DNA from: a virus
Direction: 5' to 3' (one strand)
Virus record (IMG/VR): IMGVR_UViG_3300030098_003784
Location: 1 to 41,234 of that record
DNA: 41,234 nucleotides
The notes below the pieces were generated by a model, which did not search any database, was not told the origin of the DNA, and worked only from the letters and a program-made list of their open reading frames with translations. Of the stretch, positions 15,725 to 26,800 are shown one piece after another (position 1 is the stretch's first letter; each line of letters starts with the position of its first letter). The position numbers and the translations under genes are program-made.

Positions 15725-16559
15725 CTGGTTTGAGATTGTTAAAGCCCCAGTGTGGGCCCAAAATAGGTGGATTGAAACTAAAACAGGTAAGAGAATTTTA
15801 CCTTCTGAATTAAAAACCCAATATAATTTAGATGATGCACAAATTCAACAAATGAAGCAAAGAAGTCCTAGTCAAACTGAATTAAGGGAATTACAAAATG
15901 TAGTTAGTGGTGGAGGACAAGCAACTGGCTTTAGTTCTGCGGGACGTAGACCTATGGGGGACACGTCAGGCACAGCACAACCATTAACTCAACAAGCGCA
16001 ACAACAAAGGCAAGCGCAACAACAAAGGTTTCAACAAGCGCAACAACAAAGGCAAACGCAACAAGGTACTCAAACACAAACCCCATTTAATGTTGGTCAA
16101 TTTTTACAACAAAATACTCCTGCAACTACAACTCCACAATCACAATCTACTCAAGCACAAACTACAACTCCTGCAACTACAACTCAACAAGCGCAAACTG
16201 GTGGTAAAAGCCCACCATTAAGTCAAAGAATCAAAATAGGCGGTAGGATATATGAAGGAGGTCAAACATTACCTGCTGCAACTTGGAATCAATTACAACA
16301 AGAATTCAAAGGAAAACCTACAGACCCTAACGGTATCCCACAAGAGGCTTATTTAAAATATGGGGCGCAAACAGGGGCGGCAACTCCTAAAGTAACCTCT
16401 ACAAAGGGTAAAACTTTAGAAAATATTGGTTTAAATAATCTCTATGAAGAAGCAAAAGCATCAGGTGATTTAACTGCATTTACAAATAAAGTAAATGCAT
16501 TATTAAATAAGAGTGAGGATAGTTTTAGAAAAGTATGGGATAATGTTATCAAAAATTAA
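15711..16559 (+). CDS. Gln-rich low-complexity tail-region protein with SW-like N-terminus
   Basis: The frame opens at TTG 15702; ATG 15711, preceded by TTGAGG, is preferred (282 aa). The N-terminus (MKKSNWFEIVKAPVW) is another variant of the W-x-[DE]-[IV]-[IV]-K peptide. Residues 20-45 look folded, and residues 85-165 are a Gln/Thr-rich tract built from repeated AQQQR and TTTPA units. The C-terminal part has a basic strand-rich segment (RIKIGGRIYEGGQTLPAATW) and a final helix (TNKVNALLNKSEDSFRKVWD). It lies between the tube gene and the tail chaperones. Function is unknown. Confidence 0.72.
   Translation: MKKSNWFEIVKAPVWAQNRWIETKTGKRILPSELKTQYNLDDAQIQQMKQRSPSQTELRELQNVVSGGGQATGFSSAGRRPMGDTSGTAQPLTQQAQQQRQAQQQRFQQAQQQRQTQQGTQTQTPFNVGQFLQQNTPATTTPQSQSTQAQTTTPATTTQQAQTGGKSPPLSQRIKIGGRIYEGGQTLPAATWNQLQQEFKGKPTDPNGIPQEAYLKYGAQTGAATPKVTSTKGKTLENIGLNNLYEEAKASGDLTAFTNKVNALLNKSEDSFRKVWDNVIKN
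15993..16066 (+). repeat. 18-nt direct repeats encoding the Gln-rich tract
   Basis: The 18-base unit CAAGCGCAACAACAAAGG occurs exactly at 15993-16010, 16011-16028 and 16035-16052, followed by a partial copy. It encodes QAQQQR. The copies are identical, so the array is young and likely unstable in length. Confidence 0.85.
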
Positions 16560-16560
16560 A

Positions 16561-16598
16561 TTCCACCAACTGTTTGTATGTTGGTTTTGAAGGTGGAA
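16561..16598 (+). promoter_or_regulatory. Hairpin that can hide the SD of the tail chaperone gene
   Basis: TTCCACC (16561-16567) is the perfect reverse complement of GGTGGAA (16592-16598), which contains the SD of the next gene (AGGTGG, start ATG 16602). Inside it, ACCAAC (16565-16570) can instead pair with GTTGGT (16580-16585), which frees the SD. A ribosome ending at the upstream stop (16557-16559) would cover the first arm. The layout therefore suggests translational coupling or a dose control for the chaperone. This is inferred from pairing only. Confidence 0.55.
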
Positions 16599-16601
16599 AA
16601 T

Positions 16602-16970
16602 ATGTTGGAAAAAAAAATAGTAAATAACACATCAGCATTATTTATAAATAATAATGCGAAAGAGCATTATATTCGAGTCTCACCAGATTCGGATGAATAT
16701 CTGAAAGTTTGGGTTAAACAACCTACTTGGTTACAAGTAGAAAAGGCAATGACTACATTGATGAAGATTGACCCTAAAACTCAAACGATGGATATAGATA
16801 TGAATGCCATGTATAGATACATGGTTGATAATTTTATAGAGAAAACTGAACCCAGTTTATCTACAGTAGATTTAATCAAATTAACGCCTTATGTTGGGGC
16901 ACAATTAAAAGAGGTACTTCCTAATCCTTTGGAAGATATGATGCAGGGGGATGAGGAAAAAAACGAATGA
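16602..16970 (+). CDS. Tail assembly chaperone, gpG-like (upstream part)
   Basis: The 122-aa product starts at ATG 16602 behind AGGTGG (an in-frame ATG at 16578 lacks an SD). Its order before the tape measure gene and its small size fit gpG-type tail chaperones, which coat the tape measure during tail assembly. The N-terminal half is strand-rich (HYIRVSPDSDEYLKVWVKQPTW), and the C-terminal half is helical. The last codons contain the slippery A AAA AAC (16958-16964), where a -1 shift would fuse the protein to the next frame. The unshifted product ends in EEKNE. Confidence 0.78.
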   Translation: MLEKKIVNNTSALFINNNAKEHYIRVSPDSDEYLKVWVKQPTWLQVEKAMTTLMKIDPKTQTMDIDMNAMYRYMVDNFIEKTEPSLSTVDLIKLTPYVGAQLKEVLPNPLEDMMQGDEEKNE

Positions 16971-17015
16971 TACGAAAAGTAGTAAGAGGTCAATCATCTG
17001 ACACCTACTTTTCGT
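16958..17015 (+). other. Programmed -1 ribosomal frameshift signal
   Basis: The heptamer A AAA AAC at 16958-16964 is in the correct phase of the gpG-like frame. A 7-base spacer (16965-16971) follows. Then comes a perfect 11-bp stem: ACGAAAAGTAG at 16972-16982 with CTACTTTTCGT at 17005-17015. The 22-base loop region contains a further GTCA/TGAC pairing (16989-16992 with 16999-17002). After slippage the ribosome reads CGA ATG ATA and enters the open frame that ends at 17167, skipping the zero-frame TGA at 16968. All three elements of a classical signal are present. Confidence 0.88.
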
Positions 17016-17167
17016 CACTCTTGGTAGTATATTCATTAGCGAGGGCCTTTTCCATTAGTCCAATGGAAGTCTATGCGATGCCATCAGATTTAGTTTTATC
17101 AATGTTACAAATACATGGGGAAGTAGAATTATATAAAGCAGAAGAAATGAAAAAAGGAATGAAGTGA
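16967..17167 (+). CDS. Tail assembly chaperone, gpT-like frameshift extension
   Basis: The 66-codon frame lies between the gpG-like gene and the tape measure and overlaps the former by four bases. It is helical (LLVVYSLARAFSISPMEVYAMPSDLVLSMLQIHGEVELYKAEEMKK), resembling the C-terminal part of fused gpGT chaperones. It can be made as a fusion through the -1 signal at 16958. Its own ATG at 16967 has only a weak SD (GAGG, nine or more bases away), so the fused form is probably the main product, of about 187 aa. Confidence 0.75.
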   Translation: MIRKVVRGQSSDTYFSSLLVVYSLARAFSISPMEVYAMPSDLVLSMLQIHGEVELYKAEEMKKGMK

Positions 17168-17171
17168 TATT

Positions 17172-18860
17172 ATGGCCGATGAAATGCAAAAGACAGTTAA
17201 TACTTTTTCTAAATTGCATGAGGCCATGATGCAAACAAACCAAGATGCTAATGGTTTAGTTAAAAGATTCTCAGATGCAAGTAGTGCAAGTAATAAACTT
17301 TGGACTACAATGAGTAGGCTTACTATTGGTATGGGTTTTAGAGGATTTTGGAGATTTCAAAGCCTAATTCGTTCTGTTGGTAATGTATTTGAATTGTGGT
17401 ATGACCACGGTGAAAATATACTTAAACAAGAAAAAGAAATGATGGATAACACATTAGGTTTATATAATGCTTATGAAAAAATCCAAGATGTAAAAAATAA
17501 TATTGCTAAAACTGATGATGATGCTTTTAAAATGATGAGACTGATGATGGGAGAAGATAAGGCTAGGGCTAAATTAAAAGAAACTGTTGCTAGGGCAGAA
17601 GAAGTTAATGCTAAAAAATTGGCTAGGGCTTTAGGGATGAGTCGTAAAGATGTTAGAAAGAGGTTAGGCACGAAAATTTTTGGTAAGCAAATTACAGGGG
17701 AACAAGACCCTGAAACAAGAGAAAAATTAGAAGGGTTGAAAAAAGTTTTACCTAGAAATTTTGGAGTATTTCAACCAATTTTTAATTTTGCTAAAATAGG
17801 ATTTAGAACTTTTAAAGCAATACCTAAAAAATTATGGAAAGGTGCCACTGGTTTAATAAAATTATCTACGGGGTTATTTAGAAAATTGTTAATTTTTACT
17901 GTTCAATTTATGATGTATTTTGTAGGAATTATGCTACTCTTATTTGCACTTAGAAAACCATTAATGGCCGGATTTAATTATCTTAAAGGGTTATATGAAA
18001 AATGGCCTGAAATTAAAGAAAATTTAATGACAGTTTTAGAACCAGTATGGAATGCTGTTAAAGGTTTTTGGGATGCGACAATGGGAGTATTTAATACTTT
18101 ATTTGACCCTAATGCTACAATAGGAGATATGTTAAGGTCTTTAGGTGTTTTTGTAGTTAAAGGTTTAAAAATAGTATGGGAAATAGGTAAAGTATACTTT
18201 ACTAAATTTTTACCATTACTAATAAGTAGTGTTATTAAATTTGGAAAAGTACTTTGGTCGTACTTTAGAAATGTTGATTGGGTTGGTAAAGCAAAAGAAG
18301 CAGGTGCGGCAGTTAAAGATATGCTTATTCAATATTGGAATAATAATTTAAAACCGTGGTTACTATCTAAAGGTCTTGAGCCAATTGCTAATGGTATTGA
18401 AAGGGCAGTAAAATGGCTTAAAGATACATGGGTGAAAGTTGAACCATATATTACTAAATTCGTTATTTTCTATAAAGATGCATATGCTTGGTTATTTAAT
18501 ATATACACTACAGTAATTGTACCAATGATAATAGACAAAATAAAATCATTATATACTATTATTAAAAATTTCACTGAGGATTTAGGTTTCAGTTTTATGG
18601 CTAAAGGAGGTACTGTTAATTCTAGTGGTAATTTTATAGTTGGGGAGTTAGGGCCTGAAATGGTAACTCTCCCTGCGGGGGCTAAAGTAACACCTAATCA
18701 TAAATTAGGTTTAACAAATAATGCTAGTGTGAATAATATTACAGTTAATGTTAATGGTAGAGTTGGAGCATCTGACCAAGAGTTAAGAGATATAGCAAAG
18801 AAAATAGGTTTTATGTTAAATAGGGAAATAAATAGAGCAACAGCAATGGGAGTGAGATAA
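17172..18860 (+). CDS. Tape measure protein
   Basis: The 562-aa product follows the chaperone pair, as in siphoviruses. GTGAT precedes ATG 17172. The N-terminal half is helical and Lys-rich. A strongly hydrophobic stretch lies near residues 237-260 (FMMYFVGIMLLLFAL). Several amphipathic Trp-rich helices follow. The C-terminus has the characteristic tape-measure ending: a Gly-rich segment (AKGGTVNSSGNFIVGE), then GPEMVTLPAGAKVTP, then Asn/Val repeats. At about 1.5 angstrom per residue, a family rule of thumb, it implies a fairly short tail of roughly 85 nm. It overlaps the next gene by one base (TAATG). Confidence 0.85.
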   Translation: MADEMQKTVNTFSKLHEAMMQTNQDANGLVKRFSDASSASNKLWTTMSRLTIGMGFRGFWRFQSLIRSVGNVFELWYDHGENILKQEKEMMDNTLGLYNAYEKIQDVKNNIAKTDDDAFKMMRLMMGEDKARAKLKETVARAEEVNAKKLARALGMSRKDVRKRLGTKIFGKQITGEQDPETREKLEGLKKVLPRNFGVFQPIFNFAKIGFRTFKAIPKKLWKGATGLIKLSTGLFRKLLIFTVQFMMYFVGIMLLLFALRKPLMAGFNYLKGLYEKWPEIKENLMTVLEPVWNAVKGFWDATMGVFNTLFDPNATIGDMLRSLGVFVVKGLKIVWEIGKVYFTKFLPLLISSVIKFGKVLWSYFRNVDWVGKAKEAGAAVKDMLIQYWNNNLKPWLLSKGLEPIANGIERAVKWLKDTWVKVEPYITKFVIFYKDAYAWLFNIYTTVIVPMIIDKIKSLYTIIKNFTEDLGFSFMAKGGTVNSSGNFIVGELGPEMVTLPAGAKVTPNHKLGLTNNASVNNITVNVNGRVGASDQELRDIAKKIGFMLNREINRATAMGVR

Positions 18861-19681
18861 TGGTAACAGGTGCAGAAGGAGTAGATAGCCATTGGGTGTA
18901 TTTACAATTAGCGGCAGGTGAAATAAAGGGTTCAAGTGCTAGTGATTGGGTAACTAATAGAATTGCAATGAAGTGTGATAATATATCAATAGCAACTAAT
19001 AAACAAGTTATGGCTCATCCTATTCCCGGTTCAGGTATTATTACAGGTGAGTCCCAAGCATTTTCTTTAGATTTAGGTATGTCTTCAAAAACTATTAGTT
19101 TAAGTGGAGTCTTAACTTCACAAACTATAACAAAGCAATTTGGTAGTCAAAATATTGATTGGTTATATGTTTGGGATAGTTCTTTATCTAAATATGTGAT
19201 TCCTGCCGCTGTTTCTAGTGCATATCGAACTTCTACCCCTTCTTATGTAACTGATAATGTAGGTAGAACTGCTGTAGAAATGACAGCACAAGAAGTTGCT
19301 CAGTTAATACATTCTTATGTAGATTCATCTTTTAGACAAGAGCATCAAAATCTTAACAAATTAATTATTTTAATCCCTTCATTTGTTAGTAAATATTACA
19401 CATATCATACTTCTTCAATGGATAGTTCTAGAAATACAGAAACTGCACCATTAATTCCGTGGTCATTTGCAGTTAGAGATACTGGAAAAAATTCACATAA
19501 ACTAGATGCTCAAGGTTCTAATTTGTCTTCTAGTTTCCCAAACCCAGTATCTACTTCTGCACTAATAGGGAAAGAAGGTATTGGTGGGTTCATTAGAAAC
19601 TTTAGTACTACTCTAGTTGGAGGTTCGCCTTTTGTAGAATTTAGTATGGAGTTTGAAGTTGCACAAATATCTTTTAAGTGA
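18860..19681 (+). CDS. Putative distal tail protein
   Basis: The 273-aa beta-rich protein lies directly after the tape measure, where distal tail (Dit-like) or tail-tip proteins are found. The segment MAHPIPGSGIITGESQAF, followed by LDLGMSSKTISLSGVL, is a strand-turn-strand pattern seen in such proteins. The final strand (FVEFSMEFEVAQISF) is typical of tube-fold proteins. The start overlaps the previous stop (TAATG). It probably forms a ring joining the tail tube to the large hub protein. No specific family motif decides it. Confidence 0.6.
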   Translation: MVTGAEGVDSHWVYLQLAAGEIKGSSASDWVTNRIAMKCDNISIATNKQVMAHPIPGSGIITGESQAFSLDLGMSSKTISLSGVLTSQTITKQFGSQNIDWLYVWDSSLSKYVIPAAVSSAYRTSTPSYVTDNVGRTAVEMTAQEVAQLIHSYVDSSFRQEHQNLNKLIILIPSFVSKYYTYHTSSMDSSRNTETAPLIPWSFAVRDTGKNSHKLDAQGSNLSSSFPNPVSTSALIGKEGIGGFIRNFSTTLVGGSPFVEFSMEFEVAQISFK

Positions 19682-19686
19682 TTATT

Positions 19687-20847
19687 ATGACAGAGAGGCT
19701 ATATGTTACTAATAGGAAAGCATTGGTTTTTCCTGTAATGTGTGATGCACACCTTAAGATAGACCCGGCCACTGATTCTGCGGGACAAACAACTGGTTTA
19801 TTTACACATGATGATTCTTTTACTATACAGGCTATTGTTACACCATATGAAATAAATGGTTTAGGTTGGGATTATGGGGCAACAAATAATCCTGCGGGAG
19901 TTTCAGGAGTAGTAGATTCTAAAAAAACAATGCCTAGAGTACAGGCTTATAATACAACTGAGGCACATTTCCAAAGTTATCAGTATATTAATAGTAGGTT
20001 AACACATGAAATGCTTCTTTTTTATAATGAAAATGTTAGTCTAAGTTTAGTTAACAATACATTGTCTCACCAAAATCAACCTGCTGAGTATAAAATAAAA
20101 TTCCAAGTAAATGCCAATGGTGTTACTGCTTTAACCTCAAGTAATGTAATTAGTGCTTCAACATTACATAGTGGTACAACTCAAAATCTTAATTCTGTTG
20201 CTAGTAGTAATGCGGAAGATGTTTACCATATGAATAGTGACGCTGTTAGATTTAGATTAGCATTTGCCAATGTTTCTAGCCACACCGGAGGTTCAGATAC
20301 AATAACAACTAGTGAATCTACTGCCTCTAATTTCTTTTATGTAGGTCAACATTTGTATTCGAGAACTGGTCAAACTTTTCTTGATTTAGGTTATATTACA
20401 GGAATTGATGGTGCAGATTTAGAAATGAGCCAAGCAACTTCTGTTGGTTTATCAGGTTCTTTGTATACAGACGCTTTGAAAGAAGCCCCTTATTTATTAA
20501 ATGCATTTCATATTGCTGCAAGTTATAATAAAACAACAGGGGTTATGCAGATTTTTTTAAATGGAGATAAGGTTGCAGATACAGTGCATAGTACAAATAT
20601 GGGATTTACTTTTTCCAATGTTACTTCTTATATTGGAGAAATACCTTCTTCTAGTGCAAATTCAGGAGCATTAGCAAGTACAATTGGTGCTAGTCCATAT
20701 TACGGAACTGTTACTCAATTTATGGGGGAGTTACATGAATTTGCTATAACAAAAGGGGCACAAGAAGGGTTCCCATCAACTGTTACTTTAATTCCTGATT
20801 TTAGAGATATTTTAATTTATTATAGATTCGAGGAGGCTAATTTGTAA
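19687..20847 (+). CDS. Tail protein with LamG/concanavalin-like domain
   Basis: The frame opens at GTG 19678, but AGTGAT followed four bases later by ATG 19687 is preferred (386 aa). The C-terminal half contains AFHIAASYNKTTGVMQIFLNG, the strand signature of laminin-G/concanavalin-like carbohydrate-binding domains. IGEIP and a final strand (GELHEFAITKG) follow. The central part is Ser/Thr-rich and beta-rich. It lies between the distal tail protein and the giant hub protein, so it is likely a tail-tip protein that binds glycans on the host surface. Confidence 0.7.
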   Translation: MTERLYVTNRKALVFPVMCDAHLKIDPATDSAGQTTGLFTHDDSFTIQAIVTPYEINGLGWDYGATNNPAGVSGVVDSKKTMPRVQAYNTTEAHFQSYQYINSRLTHEMLLFYNENVSLSLVNNTLSHQNQPAEYKIKFQVNANGVTALTSSNVISASTLHSGTTQNLNSVASSNAEDVYHMNSDAVRFRLAFANVSSHTGGSDTITTSESTASNFFYVGQHLYSRTGQTFLDLGYITGIDGADLEMSQATSVGLSGSLYTDALKEAPYLLNAFHIAASYNKTTGVMQIFLNGDKVADTVHSTNMGFTFSNVTSYIGEIPSSSANSGALASTIGASPYYGTVTQFMGELHEFAITKGAQEGFPSTVTLIPDFRDILIYYRFEEANL

Positions 20848-23800
20848 TGTCTGCTATTTATGCATTAAAAGAAGGTAATGGCCCTAGTGTTACTCCTGCT
20901 GTTGGGTCAGCAAATGTTAATTTTGATGTACCTACAAATCCATTATTTAAAACTGATTTAACAGCAGCGGCCTCGGTAGTTTGCTATGAAGTTAGTAGAG
21001 ATATGACACCAACAGGTGCTGCTTCTGAAACTCATGCAACTAGTGGGGCAAGTACTTCAAATAAAGGAGTATCTAGGTCTAGTACATATAGTTCATTAAA
21101 TAGAATCTATCCTAATAGTACTACCGTTGCAGATTATTTAGAAACTTTAACAACAACACCCGGATGGAAAGTTAAACTTTATGATGATAATAGTGATGCA
21201 GGAGAAGATGTTTCTAGTGTAGATATTGCAACTGATGATTATTTTATTGTGCTTTTTGCTGATGATTATAGAAAACACCATTTTGCAAAAATAACTGCTG
21301 AAACTTCTGATGAAGGAAAAAGTACAAGTTCAGTATTAGAATTCACACCGGCATATTCCGGCGATATTCCTAAAGGGACAAAAGTTGCTATTTACAAGGG
21401 CCCGGCAGTAGGTGACACTACAGTAGTAGCAGTTGCTTATGGTTTACAAGGAGATAGTAGTGATGATAGACATGATGTTTATGCTTATTGTGGTAGGCCA
21501 AATTTTTATTTTTACAATGATAGATTAGATAATGACAACCAACTTGACCATAATACAAAATATGTAGTTCATTATAGTAGGTGGGATGGTAGTACTGAAA
21601 AGCATTTACACTCCTGTTTTGTAACTAAACAGGAATATTCTTCTTATATCAAAGATTATGGCCCATATAACCAAGAAGCAACATTAGTAGATGGTTTAAG
21701 GGTGATAGATAATGCAGTAACTGGAACAGCCTATGTTAATTATAGTGATACTAGTTCAACAGTAAGAGATACTTATACTGTAAATATAATGGATTGGGAA
21801 AGTTGTTTTTTAAATAAACTAAGAACAACTGATAATAAAATAAAAGCGCAAACAGCAGGTAGTTTTTATGGGCCAACCCGCTATGTTCATTATGATGAAT
21901 CTCCTATTAAATGTGAAGTCATTCCTAGAATGATAGAATGCACAGCATTTAGGTCTATAACAGAAAATGGAAGTTATGTAGATATTAAAATTATGGACCC
22001 CCATAGGATTATGGGAAATAAGATAAAAAGATTCGACCCAATTAAATTAAAACAAGAAATTGGTGGGGGCTCTATTGCTCATATAAAACAATCTGAGTTA
22101 TTTGGAACTGTACAAGGTGTTAGTGGTTCAAGCACTTTAACTTTTGAAGATTTAAATGAAGGTCAAGATTTAAGAGTATTATTATATGATGGTTCAGCAA
22201 AATATGAAACTATTAGGGTTGGGGATTATCATTATACAATAAGTGCAATAGCCGCCCCTGCTTATAGTGGTGGTTCTTTATCACAATTAGTTACTATTGA
22301 TAAATATAGAAAATTTGATTCAGCAACATATTCAAGTGCCAGTGCAACTTTACAAGAAACTATTTCAGATGGAACAGCATATAGAAGAACTTGGTCTAAG
22401 ATAACAGAAACTTTAATTGTAGATTTTTCAATAGATACAGAAGTTGACCACAGTAGTATACCAACAAGGTCAGGTGTAGCGGCGGCTACTTCTTTAAATT
22501 ATAATGGGACAGCATTATCTGCGTTTAGTGACGCTAGACTTTATGATTTAGAGATGATTTTATTAGGTGATAATAATTTTGCAGGGCTTAGGTTAAATCT
22601 AAAATATGGGGATAAAATTAACAAATATGTTAAATTACAATCTGCGACCCAACAAATGTATCAAGAATTAGGAGTAACAACTTGGTCGGGGAGTGGGTTA
22701 ATTGCTCCAAATCTTTTAGATTATTTTACAGGAAATTTTGTAGTTGAAAGAACTATCTTCAAAGGTAGTGTTGAGATGATTAAAGAGTATATTGAAGATT
22801 ACCAATACATTTTCCAAATAACAGGTAGGAATGATATTTCTAAATTATTGGGGCCAATTGTAAATAAAGATTATACCTTTTCAAAAGACTATGTGTATAC
22901 TACATTAAGTCCACCATTCGATGTTACTAGTACTAGTACTACAAATAATGCTGTAATTAAAAGAGGAGATAGGAGTTTTGTTTTATCCGGTACAGGTCAC
23001 GGTTTAGCAGTAGGGGATTTTGTTTTCTATTATGATGCAACTGAAAACCCGGCAGGGCCACATTTCATGGGTAGAATAATTACAGTTTCAAGTGCAACTA
23101 TTACTTTAGAAGAAGGTTGCCTTACTTATGTTCCTGCGGGAAAAACAATTTATTACCAAGACCATCATTATATTTCATTAGGTAAAGCAATACAAGCAAG
23201 TAATGAAATGACAAATTCCCCAACCTCTTTAACTGGTGCTTCAGATAAAGGTTTAATTTTTGAAAGTGGTAATAAACTTACTTTTAGTGTATCTTCTAGT
23301 GAATTTACTAGTACAGAAGGAACGGCTCTAGCAGGTGCTTCCGCTAATTCAGATTTAAGGTCTAGAGGATATTATGTCTATCAACCAAAAGGTATAGATG
23401 GTGGTAATGATAAATCTTGGATGACTTTGTTAGCAGATGAAAGTGCATCTACTATTACCCCATTAGAAAATTTCCATACTGTTAACTCACTTACAGATTA
23501 TGCAGTTGTTGGAATAGAAAGCGGTGAGGGTGAAGCATTAGTTGAATTAGCCCCTATTTGCCCTGCTGTTTTAGCAAGGGTTCATGAAAACCCTAAACAT
23601 ACTGTTTTTGAATCTTTTACAGCACATAATTGTCAAACTGCGGCGGCATATAGTATAGGGCATACTGGTGCAGTTACTGTAGATACTGCTCTAAGTGATG
23701 GTGCTAGTCCTATGAATATGGCATGGGAAGGAGGGTCATTTTATATTAAAAATAGTGATGGCACTTATTCCTTTGTTGGTAAAGTATATCAAATAAGAAA

Positions 23801-26800
23801 CGAATACAATTCTGCCAGTGCCACTAATTATGGTTATGGTGCTAACTATGGTAAATGGAATATTTTATTTGAAGAAGCCTTACCTATTGCTTTAGCAGAT
23901 AATACTGTTTTATATTATTCTAATAGAGAAAATCATGGTTTGTATTTTCTAAATACACAAGGATTACCTCAAGGTGGTTTATTACAAGTTGTTAATCCTG
24001 TATTATCTTATGCTAAAAATCCTATAATGTTAACTAATTTTATTGGTGCAGGGGATTCAGATGTGGCGGGGGCAGGAGTTAGTTTATATGATAATATTAG
24101 ATTTTTTGGGGCCCCTTTTTATCGCTATTCTGATTTACAAAAAGGTCCAATAGGGTCATTAAAATTTGTTAGTCCTGATATTACTAACGCTTCTAAAATT
24201 AAAAATAACGTACATAGAGGACATGTATCAGGATATGCACCATCTTACAAAACATCAATAGGTAGTTTTGGTACAGTAGATGACCCTATTAGTTTTGGCA
24301 CAGATAATGGGCCATTTGCTAAAGGGGCAGGTACAGTAAGCATAAGTAAAGGTAATGCCACTGTTACTGGTAGTGGTACTAATTTTGATGGTGGGATATT
24401 TGTAGTAAATGATTTTTGTAAAATAGGTAATCATATTTATCAAATTGAAACTATCACTAATGATACTACTATGGTTTTATATTCTTTAGCATTGGAAACT
24501 TTTAGTGGGGTTAATATTTATGAAGTGTCTGAATCAGATGGCGACTTTAGATTAACTCAAGGCCCACCCGAAACAAGAGGAATATATCCTGCCGCCGGAA
24601 GTAATTTTGGAGATATGCAACATTATTCAAGTGCTGTAGGAGATAAGTTGATGTTACCTAGTTTTAATAGATATGCTAAATATTCCTTTGATGTAAATTC
24701 TGACGGTACTTTAGGAGAAACAGGAGCAACAGGTCATGGGTGGGTAAATTATAGTACTTATACTACTGATATGCCCGATGAAGTAAATGGTTCAACAGAA
24801 GACCCTTCACATATTCAAGGTTGGAGAAACAACGCATTATCAATTGCACGAACTAATTTAGAAAAAATAGACCCTAAAATGTTAAGATGGTTTATTTTCT
24901 CACCTTCTGATGTTTATCCTGATAGTATGAATAGGTCTAATCACATAGGGTTTTCAGAAAAAGAATTTAAAGATTATACTTTAATTTTAAAAGATGCAGG
25001 TAGTAGTATAAAATCTTCTATATTACATCAAGATTTTGAAGGTAGTTTACCTCATGTTGAAAGAACTGATGAGTCATTTGAATATTTACCTATTAATGAT
25101 GCTTCTATTAAAACTAATGAAATGAAAAGATTTGGCTTAATGAGATTGAGAGAATTAACCTTTGATTGGCATTTTAACCCAGTGGACCCTGAATTACCAC
25201 CTAAACCCACAGATGTTGTTTCCCCCACTTTTGATTATGGTAGATGGATGAGTTTAAGAAAAACCTCTGAAATGGCTAAAAATTCACAAGGAACAAGTAT
25301 GACTTCTGGGCATGATGTAGAAATTAGTAGTTATAGTGGAACTGAAATTACTTTTGATACTACCCCTACAAATGCAGGTGCTGCGGGTGCAGGAGGTACT
25401 GTTTCTAAACCTAATAGTGTTAATAATAGTGGTACTGGTGGTAGTGATTTAATATTTGTCGCTAATGATTTATTATTTGCAGATGATGGTTCTTTTATTG
25501 GTAAAGTGTCTTCATCTGATGGCACAACTGTTACTTTGGCTAGAGCCCCCTTCAAACCTTTTGGTAGTGAAACACTATATTATGGGCCAGTATATACAAA
25601 TCTTTGGCAAAAGGCTAATAGTAATCCATTAATATCAACAGCATTATACAAAGCCTATGGGACAGGAGAAGGTGATTCTTATATTAACACAAGTAAAGAA
25701 ATAGTTAATAGTAAAGGTGCCCTTATTAGTGGAGTATATCCATTACAATTAGGGAATACTTCTATTATTGATACTAGTTTTACTACTTGGGATGTTCATT
25801 ATGATGGAGCAATAGGTGAATATGATAGTGTTAAAAGTAATTTAAATATGATGAGAGAAAGAGCGGCTACTGCAACTATTACTATTTCCGGTAATATAAC
25901 AGAAGACCAAACTATTGTAATAATTTCCACAGATACTACCTCTAAAACCTATACTGCTAAAAACTCACCAACTACTGCCAGTTTACAATTTGATGCAAAC
26001 GGTGGAGGGCCGGCTAATGCTACTTCATTAAAGGCGGCTATTGAACACGCAAATGGTCATAATGGTAAAATTTTAGTTGAAGATAATGGTGAAGGGGTAT
26101 TAACATTAACACAGGCTATATCAGGGAAAGCAGGAAATACCACTATTACTGAAAATTGTGATAATACTGTTGTAGTTAATTTTGATAATGTTGGGAATGC
26201 ACAAATGACATGGCACAACATTGGCGCACCATCAGGAATTAATGCTAGTGGCACAACGGTTACTATTACTAAATCAGGTCATGGTTTATCTGTAGGAGAG
26301 ATAGTTAGTATAAATGGAGCAACTGCTAGTAGTGGTACTGTTAATGGAACCTATATGGTAGAAAGTGTCGATGGTAATGATTTTACATATACAGTAGTAG
26401 CCGTTAGTGGTGAAGGTGGACATGGTTCTACAACAATTAGAAAATTAATGGCTAATTCCTTTTTAGGCTTACCTTTATCTTTCACTAACGGCACAGGTTC
26501 TAATTCTAGAAGTTGGCATCCTTTAGCAGATAAAGGTAGTATTTTGAGAAATGGAGCAAATGCTGTTGCCCAAGATAGTGGCCATGTGGCTCTTAACATT
26601 TCAAGAGTGTTAGAAGCATTAAGTAGAAGTGACCAAGTTTATCGTGGTTGTAAAATGGTAGTATTAGATAATTACTCTCTTGAGTATTCAGGAGTAGAAC
26701 ATACAGGAGCAGGAGCAACTTCAGATGTAAGTAATATCTTTTTTATGAATACCGAAGATAGTAGTGGTGAACAAACTAGATTTTTCCTTAATTTAGAAAA

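Noticed and set aside
16602-17167. Two chaperone frames as one gene broken by a sequencing error
   Set aside because: The slippery heptamer in phase plus a perfectly spaced 11-bp stem is far better explained by programmed frameshifting, and the gene position matches gpG/gpGT.
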